DNA of 64,000 bases, taken from assembly GCA_019694255.1 (NCBI GenBank), contig JAIBCI010000110.1, forward strand, positions 1 through 64,000, in the 5' to 3' direction. Below, in pieces: positions 17,275-25,450 of the stretch (its first letter is position 1; each line of letters opens with the position of its first letter). The notes beneath the pieces were generated by a model, which made no database searches, was not told the origin of the DNA, and saw only the letters and a program-made list of their open reading frames with translations. This DNA is from Saprospiraceae bacterium. Its GTDB lineage: Bacteria; Bacteroidota; Bacteroidia; Chitinophagales; Saprospiraceae. A program made the translations under genes and the position numbers.

Positions 17275-18690
17275 TTATGGAAAAATACCCAAATTGGCAT
17301 AATCATTAGAAATCTTCTCCAGCGCAACAACAAAGGCTGCATTCCTCAGTGTTGCGACTTCAGGTCTGCTGGAATATACATCCCATATTTGCTGAAATGA
17401 TGATACCATTGTTTCTTCGAGGCCTGACCGAACCAGATCTACTTCGTCCGCACCATGGGTAAGCAGGGCACGTTCTCTGTCATTGATGCGCTTTCCGGAC
17501 AGATCTTCCACGGTCGCAACGAGACGGGAGTACATATTGGAGTCGAATCTTTTTTCCATGCGGCCAAACCTCATGTGCGACAAGTTCTTGAGCCATTCGA
17601 AATAAGATACGGTGACTCCCCCGGCGTTGAGAAACATATCCGGCACAACCAATGTTCCTTTGGAAGCCAATACCTCCTCCGCTTCTGCAGTGATCGGTCC
17701 ATTCGCAGCTTCACCAATGATTTTAGCCTTTATTCTGTGCACATTATCAATTGTGATTTGATTCTCAAGAGCTGCTGGAATAAGGATATCGCATTCAAGT
17801 TCAAGCGCACTCATGCGATCCTGCAGCGTCGTAGACCCCGGAAATCCAAGAATGGAATTATTGTTTGCTTTGCGGTAATCCAGTAACTGTTGAATATCAA
17901 TACCGTCTTCGGAATAAATACTTCCTTCATATTCGGCCACACCAATAATCTTGATTCCGCCCTCCTTCTGCATGATAAGCCCTGTATACATGCCCACATT
18001 TCCGAGTCCCTGGATCACAACCCTTTTGCCCGCAAGCCCTTTGGTTAAGCCAACTTTTGACATGGCCGATTCAGTATCGCACAACTCCCGGAGTCCGTAA
18101 AATACGCCCCTTCCTGTGGCCTCTGTTCTGCCCTGAATACCATTTTGGTTCACCGGCTTGCCGGTAACACAACCCGCGGCATCAATTTCGCCACCCTTGA
18201 ACGTCATATAGGTATCAAGAATCCAAGCCATTTCACGAGGTCCTGTACCGTAATCAGGGGCAGGAACATCGATACCAGGGCCAATAAAGTTCTTCCGAAT
18301 CAATTCGGTCGTATAACGACGTGTAATTTTTTCAAGCTGTTCTTCAGTATAATCTTTGGGATTTATTGCAACCCCACCTTTGGCACCACCAAAAGGTACA
18401 TCCACAATAGCACACTTGTAGGTCATCAAAGCAGCAAGCGCTTCCACCTCATCCTTGTTAACCATATTACTATACCGAATGCCACCCTTAGTAGGTAGCC
18501 GGTGATGACTATGCTGGGCGCGAAAAGCCTGTATTACCTTCACTTCCTGTCCAATCCTGACCGGAAACTGAATTTCATAAACGGCATTGCAAGCTTTTAT
18601 TTGTGCGAGAATGCCTTTTGGAATATTTGTAAACGACGCTGCGCGATCGAAATTACGATTTACACTGTCAAGAAATGAAATCTCAGCCAT
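17275..18690 (-). CDS. Glutamate dehydrogenase (Glu/Leu/Phe/Val dehydrogenase family)
   Basis: A 471-residue NAD(P)-dependent amino-acid dehydrogenase, probably glutamate dehydrogenase, interconverting glutamate with 2-oxoglutarate and ammonia. Marks: LPTKGGIRYS (substrate lysine region), VPFGGAKGGVAI with the catalytic-site lysine, DVPAPDYGTGPREMAWI carrying the catalytic aspartate near 146, and a Rossmann GLGNVGMYTG near 235. Length and motifs fit hexameric GDH. The ATG overlaps the TAA of the small CcmD-like gene by one base, tying it to the ccm transcript. A divergent second family member is at 60422-61645. Confidence 0.92.
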   Translation of the reverse strand: MAEISFLDSVNRNFDRAASFTNIPKGILAQIKACNAVYEIQFPVRIGQEVKVIQAFRAQHSHHRLPTKGGIRYSNMVNKDEVEALAALMTYKCAIVDVPFGGAKGGVAINPKDYTEEQLEKITRRYTTELIRKNFIGPGIDVPAPDYGTGPREMAWILDTYMTFKGGEIDAAGCVTGKPVNQNGIQGRTEATGRGVFYGLRELCDTESAMSKVGLTKGLAGKRVVIQGLGNVGMYTGLIMQKEGGIKIIGVAEYEGSIYSEDGIDIQQLLDYRKANNNSILGFPGSTTLQDRMSALELECDILIPAALENQITIDNVHRIKAKIIGEAANGPITAEAEEVLASKGTLVVPDMFLNAGGVTVSYFEWLKNLSHMRFGRMEKRFDSNMYSRLVATVEDLSGKRINDRERALLTHGADEVDLVRSGLEETMVSSFQQIWDVYSSRPEVATLRNAAFVVALEKISNDYANLGIFP

Positions 18691-18878
18691 TACTGTTTGT
18701 TTTCTAGTTTTTTAATCTTTAAATCCAGTCTGATAAGATAGGCAAAAAGCCCGGCAAAAATAATTAGAATTACGCCATATACCACATGAATCTTGCCTGA
18801 ACTTCGCATAAAGTCTTCTCCTGCCTGAGCACCTGCAGTCAGTGGAAGTAGCCAAAGTAATAAAAACTTATTATTCAT
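18690..18878 (-). CDS. CcmD-like small membrane protein
   Basis: A 62-residue protein with an N-terminal signal-like hydrophobic stretch (FLLLWLLPLTAGAQ), one central membrane segment (IHVVYGVILIIFAGLFAYLI) and a charged tail DLKIKKLENKQ. Size, topology and position after ccmB and ccmC fit the CcmD family, which binds the CcmABC complex to release heme-loaded CcmE. Its sequence is too short for certainty. No ccmE or ccmA is seen nearby. Confidence 0.7.
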   Translation of the reverse strand: MNNKFLLLWLLPLTAGAQAGEDFMRSSGKIHVVYGVILIIFAGLFAYLIRLDLKIKKLENKQ

Positions 18879-18915
18879 ATTTTGTTGAACTATTATTCAA
18901 AATACCGGAAACCTG

Positions 18916-19971
18916 TTAAGTTAACCTATCTTCAATACGCAAATGTAACTTTTCCGCCCTGTAAAGAAGGCCTGACAACCAGAATCCGAGCATGATAAAT
19001 CCGGTTACTGCCGGGTAAAAGACCTTACGCAGACTGTTATCCATATCTTCCGAACCAAAGGCTGGATTACCTCCGTTGCCCGGGTGAAGGCTGTCTGTTA
19101 ATCTGGGAAGAATAAATATTAGCGGCACAATTGCAATCAATGCAAAAACGTTAAAAGCAGCACTGATGCGGGCCTTGCGGTCAATTTCGCTGATTCCTGC
19201 CCGCAAAATCAGGTAGGCCGCATAAATTAGCATAGACAAAGCTGCCATATTCAATTTGACGTCATTGGTCCACCAGCTTCCCCATGTAAATCTAGCCCAA
19301 AGACTGCCTGTGGCAAGACCCAATAGTCCAAATAAAATGGCAGTTCGGACCTGCGCATAAGCTTTCATATCATGATCCAGGTGATTCGTAGATAAATATT
19401 TATAGGAATGATATACGCTTGCTCCCAGTAGCGCAAACATCGCAAACCAGAGTGAAACGTGAAAAAATGTGTTACGTATGGTTTCATAGAGAATATTACG
19501 ATACGGAAATTTCATTTTGCTCAGCGAGGCAAATTGTGGATCAACACCTGACCATAATCGCTGCGCCTCAGTCAGGTTAACGCTGTCCTGCGAAAGTATA
19601 AGCTTGCCGGGAATTACAAATGCTCCGTCATAACTTGATGATACAATAATACTATACTGGGATAACGAAGAGGCATCTGGAAGAAAATTTGGAACGTTGA
19701 AATTTGCAGATAAGGTCCTGTCATCAGCAATATTTAAATCTTTAGTTTTGATCCAAAATGAATCTCTTGATTTTATAAAAACCTCTATAGAACCTTTGGT
19801 AAATGAAGTATTGTAAGCCTTAATTTGCAGACCGAGCTTTTCTCCTGCCCTGCCGCGTGATGGTAAGATCTCTTCAATACCGGGCTTCAGTGGAATCAAC
19901 AACCCCGCACTAAATACATAGATAAAAATCACTATTGTGACCAATTTCCAACACCAGTATTTCCAGTTCAT
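18916..19971 (-). CDS. ccmC: Cytochrome c biogenesis membrane protein CcmC, with N-terminal periplasmic insert
   Basis: CcmC presents heme to the chaperone CcmE during cytochrome c maturation. The tryptophan-rich heme-handling motif is at residues ~225-237 (WARFTWGSWWTND), flanked by membrane segments. His171 (FFHVS) and His296 (SLHPG) occupy the places of the two axial heme ligands. Unusually, about 120 residues (30-150) with a beta-sandwich-like composition lie between the first membrane segment and the core, making 351 residues against about 220-250 normally. It starts one base after the ccmB stop, so translation is probably coupled. No ccmF or ccmH is present here. Confidence 0.85.
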   Translation of the reverse strand: MNWKYWCWKLVTIVIFIYVFSAGLLIPLKPGIEEILPSRGRAGEKLGLQIKAYNTSFTKGSIEVFIKSRDSFWIKTKDLNIADDRTLSANFNVPNFLPDASSLSQYSIIVSSSYDGAFVIPGKLILSQDSVNLTEAQRLWSGVDPQFASLSKMKFPYRNILYETIRNTFFHVSLWFAMFALLGASVYHSYKYLSTNHLDHDMKAYAQVRTAILFGLLGLATGSLWARFTWGSWWTNDVKLNMAALSMLIYAAYLILRAGISEIDRKARISAAFNVFALIAIVPLIFILPRLTDSLHPGNGGNPAFGSEDMDNSLRKVFYPAVTGFIMLGFWLSGLLYRAEKLHLRIEDRLT

Positions 19972-19972
19972 T

Positions 19973-20674
19973 TTAACTTCTTACAATTTGAGGTATTACA
20001 AAAAATGCCAAAGCCACAATCATTAAGTCAGTCCCCGCAATCAGGCGTATTTTAGAAAGCTCTCCAAAAAACTGCTGCCCTTCAAGTAATGAATTTGCAG
20101 TCTGGAAGGTCATTCCTAGCAATGGAAAGCTCAAAGGCAAAATAAGAACCGTTAGAAATAAAGTATTGTTCTTCGCGTAGGCATTCAATAAAGAGGAAAA
20201 AGCAATCAGTACACTCATACCGAGATTGAGAAGAACACACAACATCAACCATTGTCCAAGAGCCACGTGAACTGAAGGGATAAACAAAGCGAACATTAAC
20301 CAAATCAGCACATTGACCGTACTAAGGAGAAAAAAAACATAAATCACCTTGGACAAAAACAAGTCTATCGGATGAACCAACTGATGGACGATGACCCTGT
20401 AACGGGTCTGATCTTCATCATACACCCTGGACCCGATAAAAAAGCTCAGAAATAAATATGTTAGCCAGTATAGGAGGTTCCATTGCCGAAGTTCAGGCTT
20501 TCCCGTAAAGAAATAGATAAGATAGCATTCGCCGGCAAGAAAAGCAAGAAGTCCGCCAAGTTGATAGAAATTGCGCCACTCGTTCCTGAATTCTTTACTT
20601 AACAAGGCCAACAGAGGTAACATGAATACAAAGGTAATCTGCTGCTGCATTATAAGACCTGAAGGATTAATCAT
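19973..20674 (-). CDS. ccmB: Heme exporter protein CcmB
   Basis: A 233-residue integral membrane protein with six predicted helices. It fits CcmB, the membrane subunit that works with ATPase CcmA and CcmC in cytochrome c maturation. KEFRNEWRN at the N-terminus and the acidic loop YDEDQTRYRVIVHQLVHP are typical. Two starts are possible, 20674 and 20650; the latter (MQQQITFVF) places the first helix close to the N-terminus. It is the first gene of ccmB-ccmC-ccmD-gdh. No ccmA is found in the window. Confidence 0.85.
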   Translation of the reverse strand: MINPSGLIMQQQITFVFMLPLLALLSKEFRNEWRNFYQLGGLLAFLAGECYLIYFFTGKPELRQWNLLYWLTYLFLSFFIGSRVYDEDQTRYRVIVHQLVHPIDLFLSKVIYVFFLLSTVNVLIWLMFALFIPSVHVALGQWLMLCVLLNLGMSVLIAFSSLLNAYAKNNTLFLTVLILPLSFPLLGMTFQTANSLLEGQQFFGELSKIRLIAGTDLMIVALAFFVIPQIVRS

Positions 20675-20962
20675 TAGTCCGATCTACTATCCATTCGGGG
20701 AAACTACAATTCATTAAAATACGAGAATCACTGAATACGATGGTGCAATAAGCCTTGGCATAAACAGTTTGCCAAATAAGCCCTGAATGTCAGTGTACTC
20801 ATAAATAAACAGCAAGGCATTGAACTTAGATTAATGTGTAAATAATTGATTTTAAATTAATTACAAATTTTAAATTATAAATTTATTTAAACTGTAATCA
20901 TCTATTAATCAGCAACTATACATATTACAAAAATAATTTATATTTGCGGCAAATCGCAAGCA
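20675..20962 (+). other. Divergent intergenic region ccmB / amidase
   Basis: This 288-base gap becomes very AT-rich in its right half (roughly 20830-20940). It carries a plus-strand -7 box at 20939-20946 for the amidase gene. No consensus box for ccmB, RNA gene or strong hairpin was recognised. Confidence 0.5.
20939..20946 (+). promoter_or_regulatory. -7 box for the amidase gene
   Basis: TATATTTG fits TANNTTTG and ends 16 bases before the ATG at 20963, the spacing shared by several genes in this window. No TTTG is present at a -33 position. Confidence 0.45.
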
Positions 20963-22249
20963 ATGTTGAAATCGTTATTGATTGGCTTTTTCACGATGAT
21001 TTTATTGATAAAAGGTTTTGGCCAGACTAACTGGCTGTTAGTTAAGCCTGAAAAAGGAATGGGCGCATACGGGCTCCTCCGCAAATACCAGTTGCTGGAT
21101 CAGGCTGGTCACCTGGATGCGTTCTACAGAATTAATAAGTTAAGCAAGGGAGCCAACCTTGAAAAAGACAAGTCTTATTATTTGCCGGTTGAAGTATACA
21201 ATTTTGATGGACGCAGTATTCGTACAACCATGAAAATTGAAGATTACAGCAAGGCCAAGGATATTCAGATATACAATGAAGCCATGGTGTCCGCCGGATT
21301 AAAGCAAAAAAATTATCAGAGTGACCGCAAATTATGGGTCCCTTATGTGTATCAGGACATTCAACCATCGGAATCCAACGCAAAGATTTCCCGAAAAGAG
21401 AACATAGCCCCAGGATCATCCAGGGAGTTGGTGGCAGATCATAGGATTGAAATAGATGATCAGGAGCTGGAGACGCTAAGACCGGATAAAGAAAAGCCGG
21501 CATTTAAAAGAGTTTCCAATAAGACACTGACAGTTGGTTTATTCGGTGAAGCCCATTCCAGTGTACCGGTAGAATCTGACGAGCTAGCAAACCAGGTGTT
21601 CTATATTGTCCCCGGACATGGCGGCCCTGATCCCGGAACAGTATATAAGGAGAATGATTTTACTTTTTGCGAAGATGAATATGCTTACGATGTTTCTCTT
21701 CGCCTCGCTCGAAATTTGCTGACAAAAGGGGCCACAGTGTATCTTATCGTACAAGATAAAAACGACGGCATCCGCGATGAAAGATACCTGTCATGTGATG
21801 AAGATGAAGTGTGTATTGGAGACCATGAAATACCGGTTAGCCAGATCAAGAGACTCCGTCAAGGCATGATAAAGACCAATACACTTTATTTTCAGAATCA
21901 GATGGAAGGTGTTCAAAAGCAATGGATGATTTCGATACATATTGATTCACAACCCGAAGAGAACCGCCAGGATGTATTCTTCTATTATCAGTCTGAAAGC
22001 AAAGCTTCCAAAAAAAAGGCAAAAGAATTGAGGAATTTATTCGCTTTAAAATACAAGAAATTTCAGGGTCGTGATTACAGTGGAAGCATTTCGGCACGTC
22101 CTTTATATGTCATGAGAACTTCTCAGGCAGACCCAATTTTTATTGAATTGGCCAATATCCGTAACGCCCATGACAGAGAGCGTATCGCCTCTCCAAGAAA
22201 TCGGCAGTTAATTGCAGATTGGATTTTGGAAGGCTTTATCGACCAATAA
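20963..22249 (+). CDS. N-acetylmuramoyl-L-alanine amidase (Amidase_3)
   Basis: A 428-residue secreted or periplasmic zinc amidase that cleaves the bond between muramic acid and the stem peptide. After a signal peptide (~1-20, ending GFGQ) comes a LysM-like segment (~30-75: MGAYGLLRKYQL, FYRINKLSKGANL). The catalytic domain (~210-425) shows zinc ligands in VPGHGGPDPGT, a downstream Glu in CEDEYAYDV, SIHIDSQP, and the catalytic Glu in FIELANIRNAHD. The N-terminal part may bind peptidoglycan. The gene stands alone with its own -7 box. Confidence 0.9.
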   Translation: MLKSLLIGFFTMILLIKGFGQTNWLLVKPEKGMGAYGLLRKYQLLDQAGHLDAFYRINKLSKGANLEKDKSYYLPVEVYNFDGRSIRTTMKIEDYSKAKDIQIYNEAMVSAGLKQKNYQSDRKLWVPYVYQDIQPSESNAKISRKENIAPGSSRELVADHRIEIDDQELETLRPDKEKPAFKRVSNKTLTVGLFGEAHSSVPVESDELANQVFYIVPGHGGPDPGTVYKENDFTFCEDEYAYDVSLRLARNLLTKGATVYLIVQDKNDGIRDERYLSCDEDEVCIGDHEIPVSQIKRLRQGMIKTNTLYFQNQMEGVQKQWMISIHIDSQPEENRQDVFFYYQSESKASKKKAKELRNLFALKYKKFQGRDYSGSISARPLYVMRTSQADPIFIELANIRNAHDRERIASPRNRQLIADWILEGFIDQ

Positions 22250-22289
22250 GACTTTTAGATTCCCAATTTTTCCTTTCCCCACCTTTGTT

Positions 22290-22328
22290 TTTATTGGCGA
22301 AGGCAATTTTGATACCTTTACCAATAAA
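22290..22328 (+). repeat. Inverted repeat upstream of manC
   Basis: TTTATTGG at 22290-22297 pairs with CCAATAAA at 22321-22328, with an inner AAGG/CCTT pair in the intervening sequence. It lies 41 bases after the amidase stop and 53 before the manC-like ATG. There is no clean T-run after it, so it may be a weak terminator of the amidase mRNA or a leader structure. Confidence 0.3.
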
Positions 22329-22381
22329 ATTTTGCGATCAGGATTTGTTATGGAATTACTTAAGGACCAAAAAGTATAAAC

Positions 22382-23446
22382 ATGTTAAGCAGACATCATT
22401 ATGCCGTGATCATGGCGGGCGGCGTTGGAAGCCGATTTTGGCCTTTCAGCAGAAATAAAAGACCAAAACAATTTTTGGATGTTCTCGGAACCGGCAGAAC
22501 TTTGCTTCAAATGACCTTTGACAGGTTATCCGAAGAATTCGAAACAGATAATATCTTAGTGATTTCACATATAGATTATTCGGAACTGGTTAGAGAACAA
22601 TTGCCTTTGATCCCTTCTGCAAATCTTCTCTTCGAACCGGAGCGAAAAAACACAGGACCTTGTACCGCACTCGCTACTTCCTTTATTTTAAAACGCGATC
22701 CGGAAGCTTATATCCTTACGGCACCTGCTGATCATCTCATACTTCAAAAAGATCAGTTTATCTCTGATGTAAGGGAAGGATTTACTTTTCTTCAATCAAA
22801 TGAGGTATTGCTGACCTTTGGAATTCAGGCATCCAGACCCGATACAGGATATGGTTATATCCAGTTTGACAATAAGCAGGAAAACACAAATGAAATCTAC
22901 CAGGTGTTGCGATTTGTCGAAAAACCAGATCACAACACCGCACTACAGTATCTGCAACAAGGCAATTATGTGTGGAACAGTGGAATGTTTTTGTGGAAAG
23001 CTCAAACGATCTGGAATGAACTTACACTTCATTGCCCTGATCTTACTGAAGTATTTAAAGAAATTAACTATTCAGATTTGAGGAATAAGTATTCTTCCTG
23101 CAGAAATATTTCGATTGACTATGCTGTGATGGAAAAATCGCAAAGTGTCTTCGTTAAAAAAGTCGATTTCGGCTGGAGTGACCTTGGTACATGGGGATCC
23201 CTTTATACACTTCTTCCTCAGGATGAAAATTCAAACGCATCAATTTCAGATAAGTTGCTTCATTATGAAATGGAGGGTTGTATATTATATAACAATACAA
23301 GTCAACTAATGGTCGTACAGGGTCTGCAGGATTATATTGTTATTAATACACCTGATGCACTGTTAATCTGCCAGAAATCAGAAGAGCAACGGATTAAGCA
23401 GATGCTTTCCGATATTGAGAAAAAATTCGGTAAGGATTACATTTAA
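22382..23446 (+). CDS. manC: Mannose-1-phosphate guanylyltransferase
   Basis: A 354-residue GDP-mannose pyrophosphorylase, making GDP-mannose for glycans from mannose-1-phosphate and GTP. The nucleotide loop AVIMAGGVGSRFWPFSR and PKQF are at the N-terminus; EPERKNTGPCTALA near 83-97, TAPADHLI near 117, RFVEKPD near 180, NYVWNSGMFLW near 198 and VDFGWSDLGTWGSLY near 262 match the family. It lacks the C-terminal phosphomannose isomerase domain of bifunctional forms. It converges with the PorV-like gene across a 52-base gap. Confidence 0.93.
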   Translation: MLSRHHYAVIMAGGVGSRFWPFSRNKRPKQFLDVLGTGRTLLQMTFDRLSEEFETDNILVISHIDYSELVREQLPLIPSANLLFEPERKNTGPCTALATSFILKRDPEAYILTAPADHLILQKDQFISDVREGFTFLQSNEVLLTFGIQASRPDTGYGYIQFDNKQENTNEIYQVLRFVEKPDHNTALQYLQQGNYVWNSGMFLWKAQTIWNELTLHCPDLTEVFKEINYSDLRNKYSSCRNISIDYAVMEKSQSVFVKKVDFGWSDLGTWGSLYTLLPQDENSNASISDKLLHYEMEGCILYNNTSQLMVVQGLQDYIVINTPDALLICQKSEEQRIKQMLSDIEKKFGKDYI

Positions 23447-23498
23447 CATCACCAATACTGCGGTTAAATCTTTCACACATTTAAACGATACACGATCC

Positions 23499-24587
23499 TT
23501 AACGTATATCCAGGATCAGTGAAATGTAATGTGAATAAAGACCGATGCCTACGCTAGCAATATTGGTCATGGCATAATCTATCCTTAGTTTGCCAAGACG
23601 CAACCCAAGTCCTCCGGAAGGTTGCGCACTAAAGTCCTTTGATCCCTGGTTGACCAGTTGTGGAATTTTCTGAAAATTTCCGATTCCTCCTCTCAGATAA
23701 ATTTTATTCCTAAATTCTAATTCAAATCCAATTCTCGGATCAAAACCCAGGTTAGACGCTTGAACCAATTGTGTTTTGGTCCCATTACCGCTAAATTCAA
23801 TATCTATTGCCGGGGTCAAACGCGTTTGCGCCCCTAGAGACCATTGATATGAAATTCCGGCAATGATTTTAGGAAGAGTTATTTCGATGGAACTACCTGG
23901 CACCTCGTTGCCCGTGATCTGCAACGTAGCCTTTTCTTCATCGGTAAAACTAAATTTGTAGGCATTGAATGTAGTCGTAATGTCTCTTCCCATCACCGAG
24001 AATCTTAATTTATTGCGGTGGTATAGTATGCCTGCATCGATTCCGAATCCATAGGCCTTGGCAAAACTTCCGAAAGATCGATGCACGATCTTGACACTTC
24101 CCCCAAGGCTCCAAGGACTTGATTTATCTGTATTTTCTAATTTTCTTCCATAAGAGACTATTAATGCATAATCTGCAACACTGAAACTGCTGATCCTGCT
24201 ATAATCAATGCTGCCGTCAGGTCCACGTAGCCTAAGCGTATTGGGTATGTCATCAATTCCCATACGAATCAAGCTGATAGCACCAAAACTTCTTCCTTCA
24301 TTATCCAATGATTTGCCAAAAGCGGCATAATCGTAGTTTCCGATTCCCGCATACCACTGCGCATGTTGTCCTGCTATTTGAAAGCGAGCTTTGGATTGTG
24401 CCAATGCAGATGGATTCCAATATCCGGCTGTTACATCATCAGAAAGTGATACTACGGCCCCTCCCATAGCCATTCCCCTCGCTCCAACCCCCAAATTGAG
24501 AAAGTCATTGCTAAATTTTGGTGCCTGGCCAAATACTACATTCAGGCTGAGCATCAACAGGAGGCCAAGTATTCGCATCTTATTCAT
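23499..24587 (-). CDS. PorV/PorQ family T9SS outer-membrane protein
   Basis: An outer-membrane beta-barrel of the PorV/PorQ group, which takes part in handling type IX secretion cargo. From the preferred start it is 362 residues: signal peptide MRILGLLLMLSLNVVFGQ, then the family hallmark FLNLGVGARGMAMGGAVVSL and AGYWNPSALA, followed by regular strands to a C-terminal barrel end (SLILDI). An ATG at 24656 would add 23 residues without signal character, so 24587 is chosen. PorV and PorQ share the hallmark, and I cannot tell which of them, or a third paralogue, this is. Confidence 0.83.
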   Translation of the reverse strand: MNKMRILGLLLMLSLNVVFGQAPKFSNDFLNLGVGARGMAMGGAVVSLSDDVTAGYWNPSALAQSKARFQIAGQHAQWYAGIGNYDYAAFGKSLDNEGRSFGAISLIRMGIDDIPNTLRLRGPDGSIDYSRISSFSVADYALIVSYGRKLENTDKSSPWSLGGSVKIVHRSFGSFAKAYGFGIDAGILYHRNKLRFSVMGRDITTTFNAYKFSFTDEEKATLQITGNEVPGSSIEITLPKIIAGISYQWSLGAQTRLTPAIDIEFSGNGTKTQLVQASNLGFDPRIGFELEFRNKIYLRGGIGNFQKIPQLVNQGSKDFSAQPSGGLGLRLGKLRIDYAMTNIASVGIGLYSHYISLILDIR

Positions 24588-24665
24588 AAAATAATGCTGT
24601 AAATATAATGAAAATTTATAATATAATTTACCTGTGACTAACAGATAAACGCCCACCTTTCGCGC

Positions 24666-25241
24666 TTAGTGTGCTATTTCCAATTTCTTTAACATGGCAA
24701 TCGTTAACTTATAGGCGATGATTGCAATAACACTACCTGTGACCAAACCAAAAATTACATCAATTGGAAAATGAACGCCTACCAGAACCTGTGCCAGTGA
24801 GACCCAAAGTGGCCAGATAAGAAAAAAATACCTGACACTCCCTATTCCTCTGTAACCCATGAGCAGAAATATATATACACCAAGTCCCGCATGATTTGTT
24901 GCATGAGAAGATGGAAAACTGAACCCTCCGCTGCATGAAATCATCGATTGAAAATGATCTTTGAAATAGAGCTCGCGACATGGTCGCTCGCGTTGAATTG
25001 TTTTTTTAATAATCCCACTTCCCTGATCAAGAATGACTATCAGGACTAAAGAAATCAAAAAAATTAAATACCATCTCCTAGGGAATGCACTTATAATCCA
25101 TGTCAATACCGCAACATAAACGGGAAGCCAAAACCACTTATCCCTTGAAAGCACTATCCACAGATCGGCAAAAGAACCCCTGAGGTGTTCCTGCAACCAG
25201 ATAAATATTTCATGGTCCAGCCAAATAAACTGATCAATCAT
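24666..25241 (-). CDS. PAP2 superfamily phosphatase
   Basis: A 191-residue membrane phosphatase with the PAP2 tripartite site: KKTIQRERP near 78, the PSSHATNHAG block near 108 and SLAQVLVGVHFPIDV near 150, plus about five membrane helices. Such proteins dephosphorylate lipid phosphates such as undecaprenyl pyrophosphate or phosphatidylglycerol phosphate. The substrate cannot be told from sequence. It lies upstream of the PorV-like gene in the same direction. Confidence 0.88.
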   Translation of the reverse strand: MIDQFIWLDHEIFIWLQEHLRGSFADLWIVLSRDKWFWLPVYVAVLTWIISAFPRRWYLIFLISLVLIVILDQGSGIIKKTIQRERPCRELYFKDHFQSMISCSGGFSFPSSHATNHAGLGVYIFLLMGYRGIGSVRYFFLIWPLWVSLAQVLVGVHFPIDVIFGLVTGSVIAIIAYKLTIAMLKKLEIAH

Positions 25242-25426
25242 AATAATGTGAACTGCGAATAACGGATACTTTCACCTAAAAAAATCTCCTTGAAGGTACG
25301 TGTAATCAATAAAAAAAGTAACTAAAAAAAATAGTGTTTGTTCACAGCATAAATGCTTTGTTATCAATCATCTAAAAATCGCGCATGGCTTGGTGGGTTA
25401 GATTATCCGAATGATTTAAAATTGGT

Positions 25427-25434
25427 AATTTTAC
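25427..25434 (+). promoter_or_regulatory. possible -7 box for glmM
   Basis: TAATTTTA differs from TANNTTTG only in its last base and ends 16 bases before the glmM ATG, the same spacing as perfect boxes elsewhere here. A second match, TACTTTTG at 25442-25449, is one base from the ATG and less plausible. Confidence 0.3.
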
Positions 25435-25450
25435 GTCTTATTACTTTTGA

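Noticed and set aside
17455..18498. Plus-strand open frames (143 and 117 codons) opposite glutamate dehydrogenase
   Set aside because: They are antisense shadows of a strongly conserved gene and encode no recognisable protein.
20260..20275. parS-like CACGTG core (CCACGTGAAC)
   Set aside because: Lies inside ccmB, only the central bases match the parS consensus, and parAB is over 34 kb away; one imperfect copy is expected by chance.
25442..25449. TACTTTTG box directly before glmM
   Set aside because: Only one base from the ATG, so transcription would begin in the start codon; TAATTTTA at 25427 has the spacing seen for other genes.
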